Source of the DNA: Bacteroidaceae bacterium
Lineage (GTDB): Bacteria > Bacteroidota > Bacteroidia > Bacteroidales > Bacteroidaceae
Assembly: GCA_900752815.1 (NCBI GenBank)
Contig: CAADWS010000162.1
Location: forward strand, 1 to 33,261
Length of the DNA: 33,261 bases
Reading direction: 5' to 3'
Numbering within the stretch: position 1 is the stretch's first letter; every line of letters starts with the position of its first letter. This document shows positions 1 to 9,200 of this stretch, piece after piece. Made by a program: the position numbers and the translations under genes. The notes below the pieces were generated by a model. It did no database searches and had not been told where the DNA came from. It saw only the letters and a list, made by a program, of their open reading frames with translations.

Positions 1-269
1 TCGAGGGTGATATCGGCCATGAACTGCATCTCGACCGTGATCTTTCCTTCTCCTTTACATTCTTCGCATCGTCCACCTTCCTTATTAAAGGAGAAATAGG
101 CAGCCGAATAGCCCATCTGTTTAGCCAAGGGCTGTTCGCCTTTATCATATTGCCGATTTCCATTCTTGTCCACATAAACATACCCATTGTAGGAAGCTAA
201 TGCCTTTTCACATATTATCAGGAATGTTATGAGATAGAACCATTTCCTGTCCATACAAAGTTTTTTCAT
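1..269 (-). CDS. Chimeric partial ORF: secreted metallophosphoesterase N-terminus joined to UvrA zinc-finger segment
   Basis: The reading frame starts at 269 (alternative ATG at 254) behind a good Shine-Dalgarno (GAGGAGAT) and runs off the left edge. Residues 1-25 look like a signal peptide ending near KALA. The next part, [17 protein letters not shown], matches the start of the Bacteroidales secreted calcineurin-like phosphoesterases (MetallophosN / SdrD-B-like, D-x-N-x-NG type). From about QPLAK onward it reads [20 protein letters not shown] then [20 protein letters not shown], which is the second zinc-finger region of UvrA (FSFN-x-x-GGRCExCxGEG-x-I-x-VEM). These two families are never joined in any protein I know. 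The join lies near 125-150, at a short shared stretch (GE-x-PLA). Either a recombination or assembly chimera produced it, or it is a real fusion; I cannot decide. The two source families are read with good confidence; function of the product is unknown. Confidence 0.6.
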   Translation of the reverse strand, partial: MKKLCMDRKWFYLITFLIICEKALASYNGYVYVDKNGNRQYDKGEQPLAKQMGYSAAYFSFNKEGGRCEECKGEGKITVEMQFMADITL

Positions 270-1149
270 ATCTCCTCACTTGCTAATATTTAATTACTTT
301 ATTTTTGGGGGTTACCAATTAAAGGAACTACCTCTCTTTTGTGCCACTAATCCAAGAACTGTAACTACAATAGCATAGAACAAGTATTAGATCTTATCCG
401 GATTAATCTCATTAATATCCAAACACACTCTTCTTATTAATAGAGAAATCTGATTGTACGATGTACAAGAGCTTCTCCAGCATGTCCTATTCACCTTGGT
501 TTCGTTCCTGTTTACGGCAATTCATTTAAAGTGAGTTCAAGATATGTCAAGATAGATGTCTGAATATTCGCAATATAGCGATCTGGATATGAGCCTTTCG
601 GAGCAGTAATCCGATTTCTGTTGTGTCCTCAGAAAACAAAAATACAGAAATATGCTGTAGGACAGATGATTTTTATAAGGTTTTTTCTGTGAATAGGAAA
701 AATATATGCCAAAGGATGGGAAACGTAGGTATCGGAACAATTTCGGCCATATTCATAATGCAGAAGTAGATACTTTTGCTGTTCCGTTCCGCAGGTTTCA
801 GATGTGTTGACAACCATACGTTCACATGAGATACGCTATTTGATGGTGGACTTGCCATGTCCTATCATAGTATCGAACTATCGTTTGGGTTCATAACAGG
901 CTATGCCTGAGTTTTTGTTTCCGGCGATAATCAGATGAAAATACTTGCAATCCCTATGAGCACACGGTATGGATGAACTTCGGCCAAGACAAAATCTTGA
1001 ATTGGAGGATTTCCAACCCGGCCAGCCTTTACATGAGAAACGGATAAATGATAATTTTGAAAATGAATGTATGGTAAAGAAAATGCAGACTGTGTGTTGA
1101 AAAAATTGTATACCGTTATGGGATAGAGAAGATGACATGGAGGACAAAA
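270..1149. other. Gene-poor, decayed-looking intergenic stretch
   Basis: No intact gene is visible on either strand. The stretch is AT-rich, and open frames are short and interrupted. On the + strand, 706-810 encodes 34 residues and 969-1100 encodes 43 residues (MDELRPRQNLELEDFQPGQ and on). The second has protein-like composition, and a frame just upstream (about 900-971) gives VSGDNQMKILAIPMSTRYG before a stop that overlaps its start. A single frameshift would join the two, and further upstream the same frame has TGA stops at about 833 and 908. I read this as a possible remnant of a lost gene, family unknown. Confidence 0.35.
815..1100 (+). pseudogene. Possible degenerate coding remnant
   Basis: Three consecutive open pieces on the + strand suggest one former reading frame: about 836-907 (DTLFDGGLAMSYHSIELSFG and on, ended by TGA), about 911-974 (ending STRYG), and 969-1100 (starting MDELRPRQ, ending MQTVC). 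The last two overlap by a one-base shift at ATGGATGA. No start with a ribosome binding site and no family could be recognised. This may equally be chance open frame in non-coding DNA. Confidence 0.22.
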
Positions 1150-1198
1150 AATAAAAAAGGGTAACCCATTATGTTCTTGTCGGTTTTGGGTCACCCTC
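1149..1198 (-). terminator. Rho-independent terminator after the FKBP gene
   Basis: On the minus strand GGGTGACCC, a 20-nt loop, GGGTTACCC and then a U-rich run (TTTTTTATTTTTT) follow the FKBP stop by about 80 nt. The stem has 8 of 9 pairs plus a wobble or mismatch. It closes the three-gene minus-strand unit 1277-2225. Confidence 0.6.
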
Positions 1199-1276
1199 TC
1201 ATCCAATCAGCCGTTTGCCGGGCTTGCAACATTTCCCCTTTGCCGTCGGTTGGTTTCTGCCTGACGTTTTTCCTTA

Positions 1277-1675
1277 TTATGCGATTCCCATCAGTTCGAT
1301 TTCGAAAATCAGCGTGGAGCCGCCGGGTATGCCGGGCTGTGGGTATTTGCCGTAGCCCATTTCCGCCGGAATATAGATTTCCCATTTGTCGCCGACGCAC
1401 ATCTGCTGCATGGCGATTATCCAGCCTTCTATCAGGTCGCTTAGCCGGAAGGCCACGGGGGTTCTGCCGCGGCTGCTGTCAAATTTCTTGCCGTTGATGG
1501 TCCAGCCCGTGTAATGAACGGTGACGATGCTGCGGGGAGTGGGATGCTTGCCGTCGTTGTTTCCTTCTTTGATTACCTTGTAGTAAATCCCGTTGGGCAG
1601 AGGCTTTACGCCTTCGTGTGTGGCTTTTGCTTCCAGCCATTCCTTGTTGACCTGTATGTAGTTTCTTTTGCTCAT
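1277..1675 (-). CDS. FKBP-type peptidyl-prolyl cis-trans isomerase, cytoplasmic
   Basis: This 132-residue protein carries one FKBP domain (about residues 25-131). The FK506-fold landmarks are visible: VTVHYTG, GKKFDSSRG, the LIEGWIIAMQQM segment that shapes the pocket, and AEMGYG, ending in STLIFEIELMGI. FKBPs catalyse cis-trans isomerisation of Xaa-Pro bonds and often act as folding helpers. There is no signal peptide, so a cytoplasmic site is likely, unlike the many periplasmic or outer-membrane FKBPs of this phylum. I start it at 1675 (MSKRNYIQ); the frame stays open to 1744, but the extra 23 residues are not FKBP-like. It follows the small genes at 1827-2006 and 2016-2225 on the same strand, with a 151-nt gap, and may have its own promoter. 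A terminator follows. Confidence 0.9.
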   Translation of the reverse strand: MSKRNYIQVNKEWLEAKATHEGVKPLPNGIYYKVIKEGNNDGKHPTPRSIVTVHYTGWTINGKKFDSSRGRTPVAFRLSDLIEGWIIAMQQMCVGDKWEIYIPAEMGYGKYPQPGIPGGSTLIFEIELMGIA

Positions 1676-1826
1676 AGATGGTAATTTTTTTTGATTCAGA
1701 AGTGTATGCACCATGGGGCTGGGCCGTCCATGGGCAGGCGGCACCGGATTTGCCGTTTGGAGAAAGAAGGGGAGAGAATGTGTTGCAGCTCCGCTTTGGC
1801 CAGTTGGCTGAGGGTTCAGTGCGTTC

Positions 1827-2006
1827 TTATTCCGCGGGAGCCCATTTGCAGCGGACAGGCGAGACGATTGCTCCTTCTTCCTTCAACGCCTTCATGGCAT
1901 TGTCCACTTCCTTTCGTTCCAAACCGCTGAGTTCGGCTATTTTTCCTGCGTTCAGAGGTGTACCGACCTCTTTCATTGTTTTTAATACGATTTCCTTGGC
2001 ATTCAT
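1827..2006 (-). CDS. Small winged-helix-like (MarR-type fold) protein
   Basis: A 59-residue frame starts at 2006 (MNAKEIVLKTMKEVGTPLNA) and ends with KWAPAE at 1827. It has the pattern of a single winged helix-turn-helix: helix 1 (EIVLKTMKEVG), a helix-turn-helix (NAGKIAELSGLERKEVDNAM) and a recognition-helix/wing end (KALKEEGAIVSPVRCKW). Such single-domain proteins occur widely in Bacteroidales beside housekeeping genes and are annotated as transcriptional regulators or hypothetical; the target is not known. The start lies 9 nt after the stop of the cysteine-rich gene upstream (2016-2225), so the two are very likely co-transcribed. Its length is below common ORF cut-offs. Confidence 0.75.
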   Translation of the reverse strand: MNAKEIVLKTMKEVGTPLNAGKIAELSGLERKEVDNAMKALKEEGAIVSPVRCKWAPAE

Positions 2007-2015
2007 AATGTTTGT

Positions 2016-2225
2016 CTATTTAAGTGTGTTGTTTCTGAGGTCCAGTGTAATGTCCCGATAGGAACGTATGCCTTCAATGTAGTCGGCATATAATGTTTCC
2101 GCATCCCTTCCTTTCAGCAGGCGACATTTGCCGCATGCTTCGCAGTCGTGCAGACATTCCCATGCTTGCAGCACAAAATTGCGCCGTTCCTCTCGCGTAG
2201 ACTGTTCGATGGATGGAGGTGTCAT
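2016..2225 (-). CDS. Small cysteine-rich protein (putative metal-binding)
   Basis: I place the start at 2225 (MTPPSIEQSTREERRNFVLQ), giving 69 residues; the frame is open to 2360, but the extra N-terminal part looks like untranslated leader. The centre holds four cysteines, CLHDCEACGKC (C-x3-C-x2-C-x2-C), a plausible site for zinc or an iron-sulfur cluster, followed by RLLKGRDAETLYADYIEGIR. I recognise it as a type of small conserved Bacteroidales protein with no assigned function. It is first in a minus-strand unit with the winged-helix gene (9-nt gap). A -7 match (TATTTTTG, 2350-2357) sits about 125 nt upstream. Confidence 0.65.
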   Translation of the reverse strand: MTPPSIEQSTREERRNFVLQAWECLHDCEACGKCRLLKGRDAETLYADYIEGIRSYRDITLDLRNNTLK

Positions 2226-2349
2226 AAAGTAAAGGGTGTATTTGTTGAGGTCTGGAAAAAGCTGAAACTGTGGGAAAGGGACCCGGGGGGCAATGCATTC
2301 GCGGTGGCGATACATACGGAGCAAAGTGGCAGTCGTATATGCCCTCCTA

Positions 2350-2357
2350 CAAAAATA
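2350..2357 (-). promoter_or_regulatory. Candidate -7 element for the 2225-1277 unit
   Basis: The minus strand reads TATTTTTG, a full match to the Bacteroidetes -7 consensus TAnnTTTG. No convincing -33 TTTG stands 19-21 nt upstream. Transcription would start near 2343, leaving a leader of about 118 nt. Confidence 0.35.
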
Positions 2358-2539
2358 CAATAAATTATTTGTATTCTTCGTGGTTTGCGTCGGGAATGTG
2401 GCGGAAGGAGCGGAACAGTCGCCGCCGGCGGAAAGGCCTATTTGATTGACAGACAGAAAGTATGAGGCTTTGCAAATGTAGCGGAAACAAGGGTAGAGAA
2501 AGGGGAGAGGTGGCGGGGCGTTTTGCCTGTTTTTACACT

Positions 2540-2623
2540 TGGTACTTTCGGAAAAACAGTCAGTACTTTAGAAAATTCTCCTGGTACTTTTGTTTTTTCT
2601 GTCAGTACTTTTGTTTTTCCTGC
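2540..2623 (-). repeat. 21-bp repeat array 1 (four units)
   Basis: Four units of exactly 21 bp start at 2540, 2561, 2582 and 2603. On the + strand each begins (C/T)(A/G)GTACTTT and continues with an A- or T-rich tract. On the minus strand the core reads AAAGTACTGACAG or a variant (AAAGTACCAGGAG, AAAGTACCAAGTG). The same unit occurs in three other intergenic regions of this window. It lies between divergently transcribed genes. Confidence 0.85.
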
Positions 2624-2790
2624 CAATGTCCGGGCAGGAACGGGGTGAAGAACAGCCTGTGCGAAACGCTGCTGCCGTTTGCCCGGAAGTCCAGATGAGG
2701 GCTGGGCGGGTAATGCGGCTGGAGGTATTTCAGATGGTTGAAAATTCGTTAAAACAAAGATATGTGACTGATTATGCGAAGACAAATGCT

Positions 2791-2798
2791 TAATTTTG
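2791..2798 (+). promoter_or_regulatory. Candidate -7 element for outer-membrane paralogue 1
   Basis: TAATTTTG matches the Bacteroidetes -7 consensus. The expected -33 position (about 2767-2771) is a poor match. Transcription from near 2805 would give a 130-nt leader to the start at 2934. Confidence 0.35.
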
Positions 2799-2933
2799 CC
2801 TATCAGTTAACCGCTGCCGGAGATTTCCTTGTTTTCCGTCTGTTGTGTGGTGCATGGTTATGCCACGTCGCATAGCTGTGCCGTGTTGTTTTTATGCATG
2901 AAAATACTGTTACCTAAACGTCGCAATAACGTT

Positions 2934-5876
2934 ATGTATAAGAAGTGCTTGATATTTTTGCTTTCCCTTTTTTGGATGACTTGGGGAGCAGCCCAGACTT
3001 ATTCTGTTGGAGGACGGGTGGAAAATGCTCTGACCGGGGAGGCTGTCGAATTGGCAACGGCAGCGTTGTTGCGTACGGACAGTACGCTTGTTGCCGGTGC
3101 TTCTACTGACGGTAAGGGACAGTTTACGCTCAAGGCCAAGGCTGCCGGGTCCTATCTGGTGCGCATTTCATTCGTAGGTTTCTCGCCCAGTTATACTTCT
3201 GTCACATTGACGCGGGAGCAGCCGAAAGCAGATTTGGGCGTGGTGAAACTGGAGGTGAATGACCGCGTATTGCAGGAGGCCGTGGTCAGCACTACACTTG
3301 CCCGCGTGGAGCAGAAGAAGGACACGACCATTTTTAATGCCGGCGCCTACAGCCTGCCGGAGGGTTCGACGCTGGAAGCTCTGATTGAACTGCTGCCGGG
3401 AGTGAAGGTGAGCGAGAACGGCGCCATCACTTGGAACGGAAAACCGGTGGAGGAACTGCTGCTCAACGGAAAGGATTTCTTCAAGGGAAACAAGGATGTG
3501 CCGATGAAGAATTTACCCACCGACCTGGTGAGTAAGGTGAAGGCATATAAGAAGAAAAGTGACTATACGGAACAGACCGGAATCGACGACGGAGAGGAAA
3601 AGGTGGTGCTTGACATTACGACCAAAAAGGAGTTGAACAAAACTTGGTTCGCCTCGCTCAATGGCGGGTATGGCACAAACGACCGATATACCGGTAACTT
3701 GTATTTGTCGCGTTTTACCGACAGGAGCCAGATGAGTCTGTTTGGCTCGCTGGGAAATGCCGGTGGATATGGTGGAGGCGGGCAGACCGTTTCGCAGCAT
3801 GGAGGAGCTGATTTTTCCTGGGAGAACGGGAAAGGGAAACGCGAGGCCGGCAAGCTGGAGTTGGGCAGCAGCCTCTATTATCATCATAATCGTACGGATA
3901 TGCTGTCTTCTCAGTCGTCGGAAACGTTTCTTACGGCAGGTTCCAGCAGTTCCTTCAGCAACAGTTTCAACCGGAGCCACAACTCTTCTTCGTCCATCAG
4001 CACCTCGTTTCGTGTGGAGTGGTGTCCTGATTCCATGACCAGCATCAAGTTTCGTCCGTCGTTTGGATTTTCGCGTAACCGAAATAACTCTGACAGCCGT
4101 TCGGCCACATTCAACGCCGACCCTTTTGCCTTCGAGGATATGCAGAATCCACTCGACAGCCTGTTTGAACGTCCCGACAGCCGGCTTACCGCCATTGCGG
4201 TCAACCGGAATGAACGGGAAAACATGTCGCGGTCTGAAAACCGCAATGTTCAGGGAGAATTGAATATTGTGCGGCGTTTGAATTCCAAGGGACGTAATGT
4301 GTCGCTGCGCGTCAACGGAAGGTATGACGTTGCTGAAAACAAAAGCTTTTCCATTTCCGACATCCATTATTATAATGGAGACGACAACAGTTTCCTGAAT
4401 CAGTACAGCACGTCTCCGTCGAAAAACTGGAATTATGATTTCCGTCTGGGCTATGCGGAACCCATCACCAAGGAACTGGTGGCGGAGGCCCGTTACAGTT
4501 ATTCGCACCGTTATGCCGACAACGACCGCTCGCGTTACAACCTGGACCGACTGCTCTGCGACGACGGCATTTGGGGGAGCTCGGAGTTTCATCCCGGCAT
4601 TGGCAGTCTGCCGACGGAGGCGGATTCCTTGGCGGCGGTGCGCGACCTCCGTAACAGCCAGTATGCCACCTATCATTACAAGAATCATCTCATAGACCTC
4701 TCGCTTAAATATAAAACGGAAAAAATGCGTATCAATGCCGGTGTTGAACTGGAACCGCAGCGCACCGAACTGGCCTATAACCGGCCGGGACAGCATATCG
4801 ACACACTGGTGGTGCGCAATGTGTTCAGCGTGTCACCCGACGTGCGCTTCCGTTATGAATTCAGCGACGATAGCCGGATGGAGCTGCGCTATTCAGGCCA
4901 GTCGTCTCAGCCGGCAATGACTTCGTTGCTGTCGGTTGTTGACAACTCAAATCCATTGAGCGTCAGCATGGGAAATCCTGGCTTGAAACCGTCATGGTCG
5001 AACTCTGTGGATTTCGATTACGACACCTACCGGGCCGAGTCCGAGCGCGGGTTCAGTATCGGGGCAGGCTACCGGCAGTCGCTTCGCGAAGTTAGCAATC
5101 TGCTTGTCTATGATGAAACAACGGGTGTCAGTTACACGCGTCCGGAGAATATCAATGGCAATTGGAATGTGCATTCCTATTTAGCTGCTATTTGTAACTT
5201 TGGTGAAGAGAAACGTTTCAGTTTCAATTCGTCGACGGATATGAATTTTTCCCATTCGGTGGGGTTTGTCAGTTCTTTTGCGAGTGAAGGGGGTGTTGGG
5301 GAGCTGCCTGCTGGCGGTGAGCCTGACTATGATTATTACGACCGCCTGTTTGCGAATGCGGATATCCGCAAAAGCACGACGCGTAATCTGCAATTGGGCG
5401 AGTGGATGGAACTGGGTTATCGCAAGGATTGGCTGCATGTTTCCGGACACGGAAACGTAAATTATGGTCATGCCCGGTCTGGCGAGCAGGAGCGTAGTAA
5501 CATGGACACCTGGAATTTTGGTTATGGCCTGTCCTGTAATTTTGATTTTGACTTTGGCTTGAGAATGTATACCGAGTGTAAGGTCAATTCGCGTCGGGGA
5601 TATTCCAGCGCGTCCATGAATACGGATGAAGTCATCTGGGATGCGCAGTTGTCCTACAGCTTCCTGAAGGAAAAAGCTGCAACACTGTCGCTCGAATTCT
5701 ATGATTTACTGAATCAGCGGAGCAACATCAGCCGGGTTATATCCGCCCGTATGCGTAGCGACTCATGGACGAACTCCGTGCATTCTTACGGCATGCTGCG
5801 ATTTATTTACCGTTTCCGAAGCATGGCTGGTGGCGGAGAAAAAGTGAAGAAAAAGAAATATAAGAAGTATATGTAG
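2934..5876 (+). CDS. TonB-receptor-like outer-membrane beta-barrel protein, paralogue 1
   Basis: I start this 980-residue protein at 2934 (MYKKCLIFLLSLF), which gives a clean signal peptide ending WGAAQ; the frame is open from an ATG at 2829. Next comes a carboxypeptidase-regulatory-like beta-sandwich (about residues 25-110, VGGRVENALTGEAVELATAA), then a plug-like domain (about 115-230) with EGSTLEALIELLPGVKV, ITWNGKPVEELLLNGKDFF and YTEQTGIDDGEEK, then a long aromatic-rich barrel. No SusD gene or obvious TonB box is present. This layout matches the family annotated as outer membrane beta-barrel protein (OMP_b-brl_3 type); the cargo is unknown. The barrel ends FIYRFR and is followed by a lysine-rich tail (KVKKKKYKKYM). 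It is the first of three tandem paralogues, each with its own upstream gap of about 270-410 nt. Confidence 0.85.
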   Translation: MYKKCLIFLLSLFWMTWGAAQTYSVGGRVENALTGEAVELATAALLRTDSTLVAGASTDGKGQFTLKAKAAGSYLVRISFVGFSPSYTSVTLTREQPKADLGVVKLEVNDRVLQEAVVSTTLARVEQKKDTTIFNAGAYSLPEGSTLEALIELLPGVKVSENGAITWNGKPVEELLLNGKDFFKGNKDVPMKNLPTDLVSKVKAYKKKSDYTEQTGIDDGEEKVVLDITTKKELNKTWFASLNGGYGTNDRYTGNLYLSRFTDRSQMSLFGSLGNAGGYGGGGQTVSQHGGADFSWENGKGKREAGKLELGSSLYYHHNRTDMLSSQSSETFLTAGSSSSFSNSFNRSHNSSSSISTSFRVEWCPDSMTSIKFRPSFGFSRNRNNSDSRSATFNADPFAFEDMQNPLDSLFERPDSRLTAIAVNRNERENMSRSENRNVQGELNIVRRLNSKGRNVSLRVNGRYDVAENKSFSISDIHYYNGDDNSFLNQYSTSPSKNWNYDFRLGYAEPITKELVAEARYSYSHRYADNDRSRYNLDRLLCDDGIWGSSEFHPGIGSLPTEADSLAAVRDLRNSQYATYHYKNHLIDLSLKYKTEKMRINAGVELEPQRTELAYNRPGQHIDTLVVRNVFSVSPDVRFRYEFSDDSRMELRYSGQSSQPAMTSLLSVVDNSNPLSVSMGNPGLKPSWSNSVDFDYDTYRAESERGFSIGAGYRQSLREVSNLLVYDETTGVSYTRPENINGNWNVHSYLAAICNFGEEKRFSFNSSTDMNFSHSVGFVSSFASEGGVGELPAGGEPDYDYYDRLFANADIRKSTTRNLQLGEWMELGYRKDWLHVSGHGNVNYGHARSGEQERSNMDTWNFGYGLSCNFDFDFGLRMYTECKVNSRRGYSSASMNTDEVIWDAQLSYSFLKEKAATLSLEFYDLLNQRSNISRVISARMRSDSWTNSVHSYGMLRFIYRFRSMAGGGEKVKKKKYKKYM

Positions 5877-6032
5877 TGGCGGTCTGTGGATTGGAAGGCA
5901 GTGGCCTTGAAATAGAATGCAGAAGAAAAAAATATGTCTGATTGTTCCGGAAAAAGTTGTCCGAAGGGATTAACTTTTGGATGAAACATTTTTTAAGAAG
6001 TTTTTTGGCGGGTACATTTTAACTTTATCGGG

Positions 6033-6047
6033 TTTAGATAATCTAAA
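6033..6047. promoter_or_regulatory. Palindrome TTTAGAT-A-ATCTAAA, candidate operator
   Basis: Two perfect 7-nt arms flank one base, ending 12 nt before the -33 element of paralogue 2. The position fits an activator or repressor site. No copy is seen upstream of paralogues 1 or 3. Confidence 0.4.
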
Positions 6048-6059
6048 GTGCAAAATCGG

Positions 6060-6092
6060 TTTGGCTTAATATAGGAATATATGCTACTTTTG
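6060..6092 (+). promoter_or_regulatory. Promoter of outer-membrane paralogue 2
   Basis: TTTG (6060-6063), 21 nt, then TACTTTTG (6085-6092) is a full match to the Bacteroidetes -33/-7 consensus. The start of transcription would be near 6099, giving a long leader of about 195 nt. Confidence 0.6.
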
Positions 6093-6293
6093 CATTTCGA
6101 AATTTGGGCCATTACCTCAACAGAGCTTCCTGCGGGGAAAGCCTTGTCAGGTTATGAGGTGTCTGCGCCTTTTGCGTGCGTATGTGCTGTTCTTCTGATG
6201 AGAAATCATGAAGCTGCTGTTGGTGGAATGATAGGCGGGAGCGCTGATGTTGACAGGAAATAAATTAAAACAAATATAAAAAACAAACAAGTG

Positions 6294-9200
6294 ATGAATA
6301 AATGGGTCTTTTTACTTTGTTTTCTTTTGTTTGGCAGTATAGGTGCTGCTGCACAGAAGTATGTAGTAAGCGGAAAGGTGCAGGACAGCCAGACACAGGA
6401 GGCTGTTGAATTTGCAACAGTAGCCTTGCTGCGAAGTGACAGTTCAATCGCAGTTAATGGGGCTACGGATGAAAAAGGTAATTTTAAGCTCAATGCACGG
6501 GCTGCCGGAAAATATACATTGAAGGTATCGTATTTGGGATATACGACGTACCGGCAAACCGTAGAACTTACTTCACGCGCTCCGAAAAGCCAGGGACTGG
6601 TTGTTCCGTTGAAGTCTATGGATCAGATGTTGGGAACAGCAGTCGTAACGGCTACGGCATCGAAAGTGGCGCAGAAAGAAGATACCACAATGTTTAATGC
6701 CAGCGCTTATCGTGTGCCGGAAGGCTCTACTCTTGAAGCATTGATAGAACAGTTGCCCGGTGTGGAAGTTGATGAAAACGGTACCATCACTTGGAACGGA
6801 AAGGAAGTCAAGGAATTCCTGGTAAACGGTAAGGATTTCTTTAAGGGCGACAAGGATGTGGCGATGAAGAATCTTCCCACAGATTTGATTAGTAAGATCA
6901 AGGCTTATGATAAAAAAAGCGACTATACCGAGCAGACCGGTATAGACGACGGCAATGAAACTACGGTGCTTGACATCAGCACCAAGCAGGCAATGAAAGA
7001 ATCGTGGATATCGAATCTGGATGCCGGATATGGTACTGATGATCGCTATTCGTTGAAATTTTTCGGTTCTCGTTTTACTGATTTGAGCCGTGTAAGTGCT
7101 TTTGCTTCGTTGAATAATGTCAATGACCGAGGCTTTCGGGGTTGGCGGTCGCAGTCGGGACTGACTGCCCGGAAAAATGCCGGTTTGGATTTTTCATGGG
7201 AAAATACAAATGAAAAAAGAGCTGCCGGCCGTTTGGAATTTGGCGGAAGTGCCAACTATAGCCATGTGGGAAATGATGTGCTGACACGGACTTCTTCGGA
7301 AACCTTCCTGTCTTCCGGTTCGAAAAGTTCGTTTGCCAACAGCATTAACCGTAATTCTTCTTCGAACACAAACTTCGGAATCAATTTCCGTGCGGAATGG
7401 AACCCTGATACGATGACCAATATCCGTTTCCGCCCCTCATTCAATTATAGTAATGGCGACAGTGACGGCGACAGCCGGTCGGCTACTTTCAATGATGACC
7501 CTTATGCGATAGACGGGATGGTAAGTCCTTTGGACAGCATCTTCCTGGAGAATCCTCCCCTCTCTCTGAAGGATATCGCAGTGAACTCCAATTTGCGTTC
7601 TTCGTTGAGCGATAACAAAAGTTACAATGTGAACGGTTCGTTGAACATGGTGCGCCGGTTCAATGCCTTGGGCCGTAATATCTCCTTGAATGTGGACGGA
7701 GGTTATAGTGAAAGCGAGAGCAACAGTTTCTCTATTTCCAATATCGTTTATTTCAACGGGCAGCCGAAGGATTATTTGAATCAGTATAGCACGACTCCGT
7801 CCAAGAACTGGAACTACAAGGTACAGGTGGGATATGCAGAACCTCTGACCAAGAACCTTTTTGCTGAGGCAAGATATTCGTATGCTTACAAATTCAATGA
7901 CAGTAACCGTTCGCGGTACAACCTGGACGAGATATTGAACGATCCTGATTATGTGTGGAATATATATGAGAACTGTCCGGCTATTGGAACATTGCCTTCG
8001 GATGATGAAATATTGAATGCGGTGCGTGATGATGTCAACAGCCAGTATGCAACTTACCGGCATTACAATCAGCAGGGAAGCCTCGGCTTGCGCTATAACA
8101 CAAAGGAAATCAGAATGAACGCCAGCTTGGGTATCAGTCCGGAGAAGACGAAGATGGAATATGAACGCCCGGGACAGAATATTGATACTCTGGTAATACG
8201 AAAGGTGACGAACCTTTCTCCGCAGTTGCGCTTCCGTTATCGTTTCTCTGATACGAAGAATCTGGATATCCGTTATAACGGCCGTTCTTCTCAGCCTTCC
8301 ATGACAGATCTGCTTGAGGTGGTTGACAATTCCAATCCTTTGAGTGTTTCCATGGGTAATCCTGGATTAAAGCCTTCATGGAATAATGATTTCACTGCTT
8401 ATTACAACGGTTATAATGTAGAACAGCAAAGAGGAATCAGCGCAGGTGTCAGCTATAGCCAGACGAAGAATTCTGTAAGTAATCTGTTGGTTTTTGATGA
8501 GGCTACGGGTATCAGCTATACACGTCCTGAGAACATTAACGGAAACTGGAATACGAGCGGTCATTTTATGATTAATACGGGATTGGGCGAAGAAAAGAAT
8601 TTTACCATCTCCAGTTTCAGCATGGCGCGTTACAAGAATTCTGTAGGTTTCGTAAGTACTTTCAACAGTGACGAGAACCCTGTGACAGGAAATCCCGATG
8701 GCAGTGACCTGACTTATTATAACAAGATTTTTGATGCGGCAAATATAGAAAAGAATATTACCCGCAGCTTGTCTTTGCGGGAGAACCTTCGCTTCAGTTA
8801 TCGGAACGACTGGTTTGACGTAGGCGTTATCGGTCGCGGTAATTATAATCATGCCCGTTCGGAACAAAAGGAAAATGCCAATCTCGACACTTGGACTTAT
8901 GCGTATGGTGCGAATGCCAATTTCAACTTTGATTGGGGCATGTCCTTCACAACAGATTTGACCATGAATTCGCGAAGAGGTTTTTCTGAAGCTTCCATGA
9001 ATACGGACGAGTTGATTTGGAATGTACAGATTTCCCAAAGTTTCCTCAAGCGCAAGGAGGCAGTTGTCAGCTTGCAGATATTCGATATACTAAAGCAGCA
9101 AAGTAACGTTAGCCGTACGATTAACGCAATGCAGCGCAGTGACTCTTGGAACAATTCGATTAACTCGTATGCCATGTTGCACTTCATATATAAATTGAAT

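Larger units (their letters stand above)
2226..2933. other. Divergent intergenic region holding repeat array 1 and two promoters
   Basis: This 708-nt stretch separates the minus-strand small-gene unit from the first outer-membrane protein. It holds the candidate promoter at 2350-2357 (-), the 21-bp repeat array at 2540-2623, and the candidate promoter at 2791-2798 (+). I see no gene in it; open frames over the array are low-complexity products of the repeat. Confidence 0.6.
5877..6293. other. Intergenic region with promoter and palindrome before paralogue 2
   Basis: These 417 nt hold a 15-nt palindrome at 6033-6047, a full-consensus promoter at 6060-6092 and a leader of about 195 nt. The leader contains an open frame (6081-6263) with no ribosome binding site or recognisable similarity; I do not call it a gene. 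A weak AAAAGTT/AACTTTT inverted repeat near 5952-5979 lacks a U-tract. Confidence 0.5.

Noticed and set aside
878..1147. 89-residue frame on the minus strand
   Set aside because: Ser/Cys/Phe-rich composition with no motif or start signal; more likely chance.
2540..2623. CRISPR array
   Set aside because: The 21-bp units are contiguous, without unique spacers, and no cas genes are in the window.
3513..4796. 427-residue open frame on the minus strand inside paralogue 1
   Set aside because: It lies antisense to a clear, full-length outer-membrane gene and has no recognisable motif, signal peptide or ribosome binding site; it is a frame shadow of a GC-rich gene.
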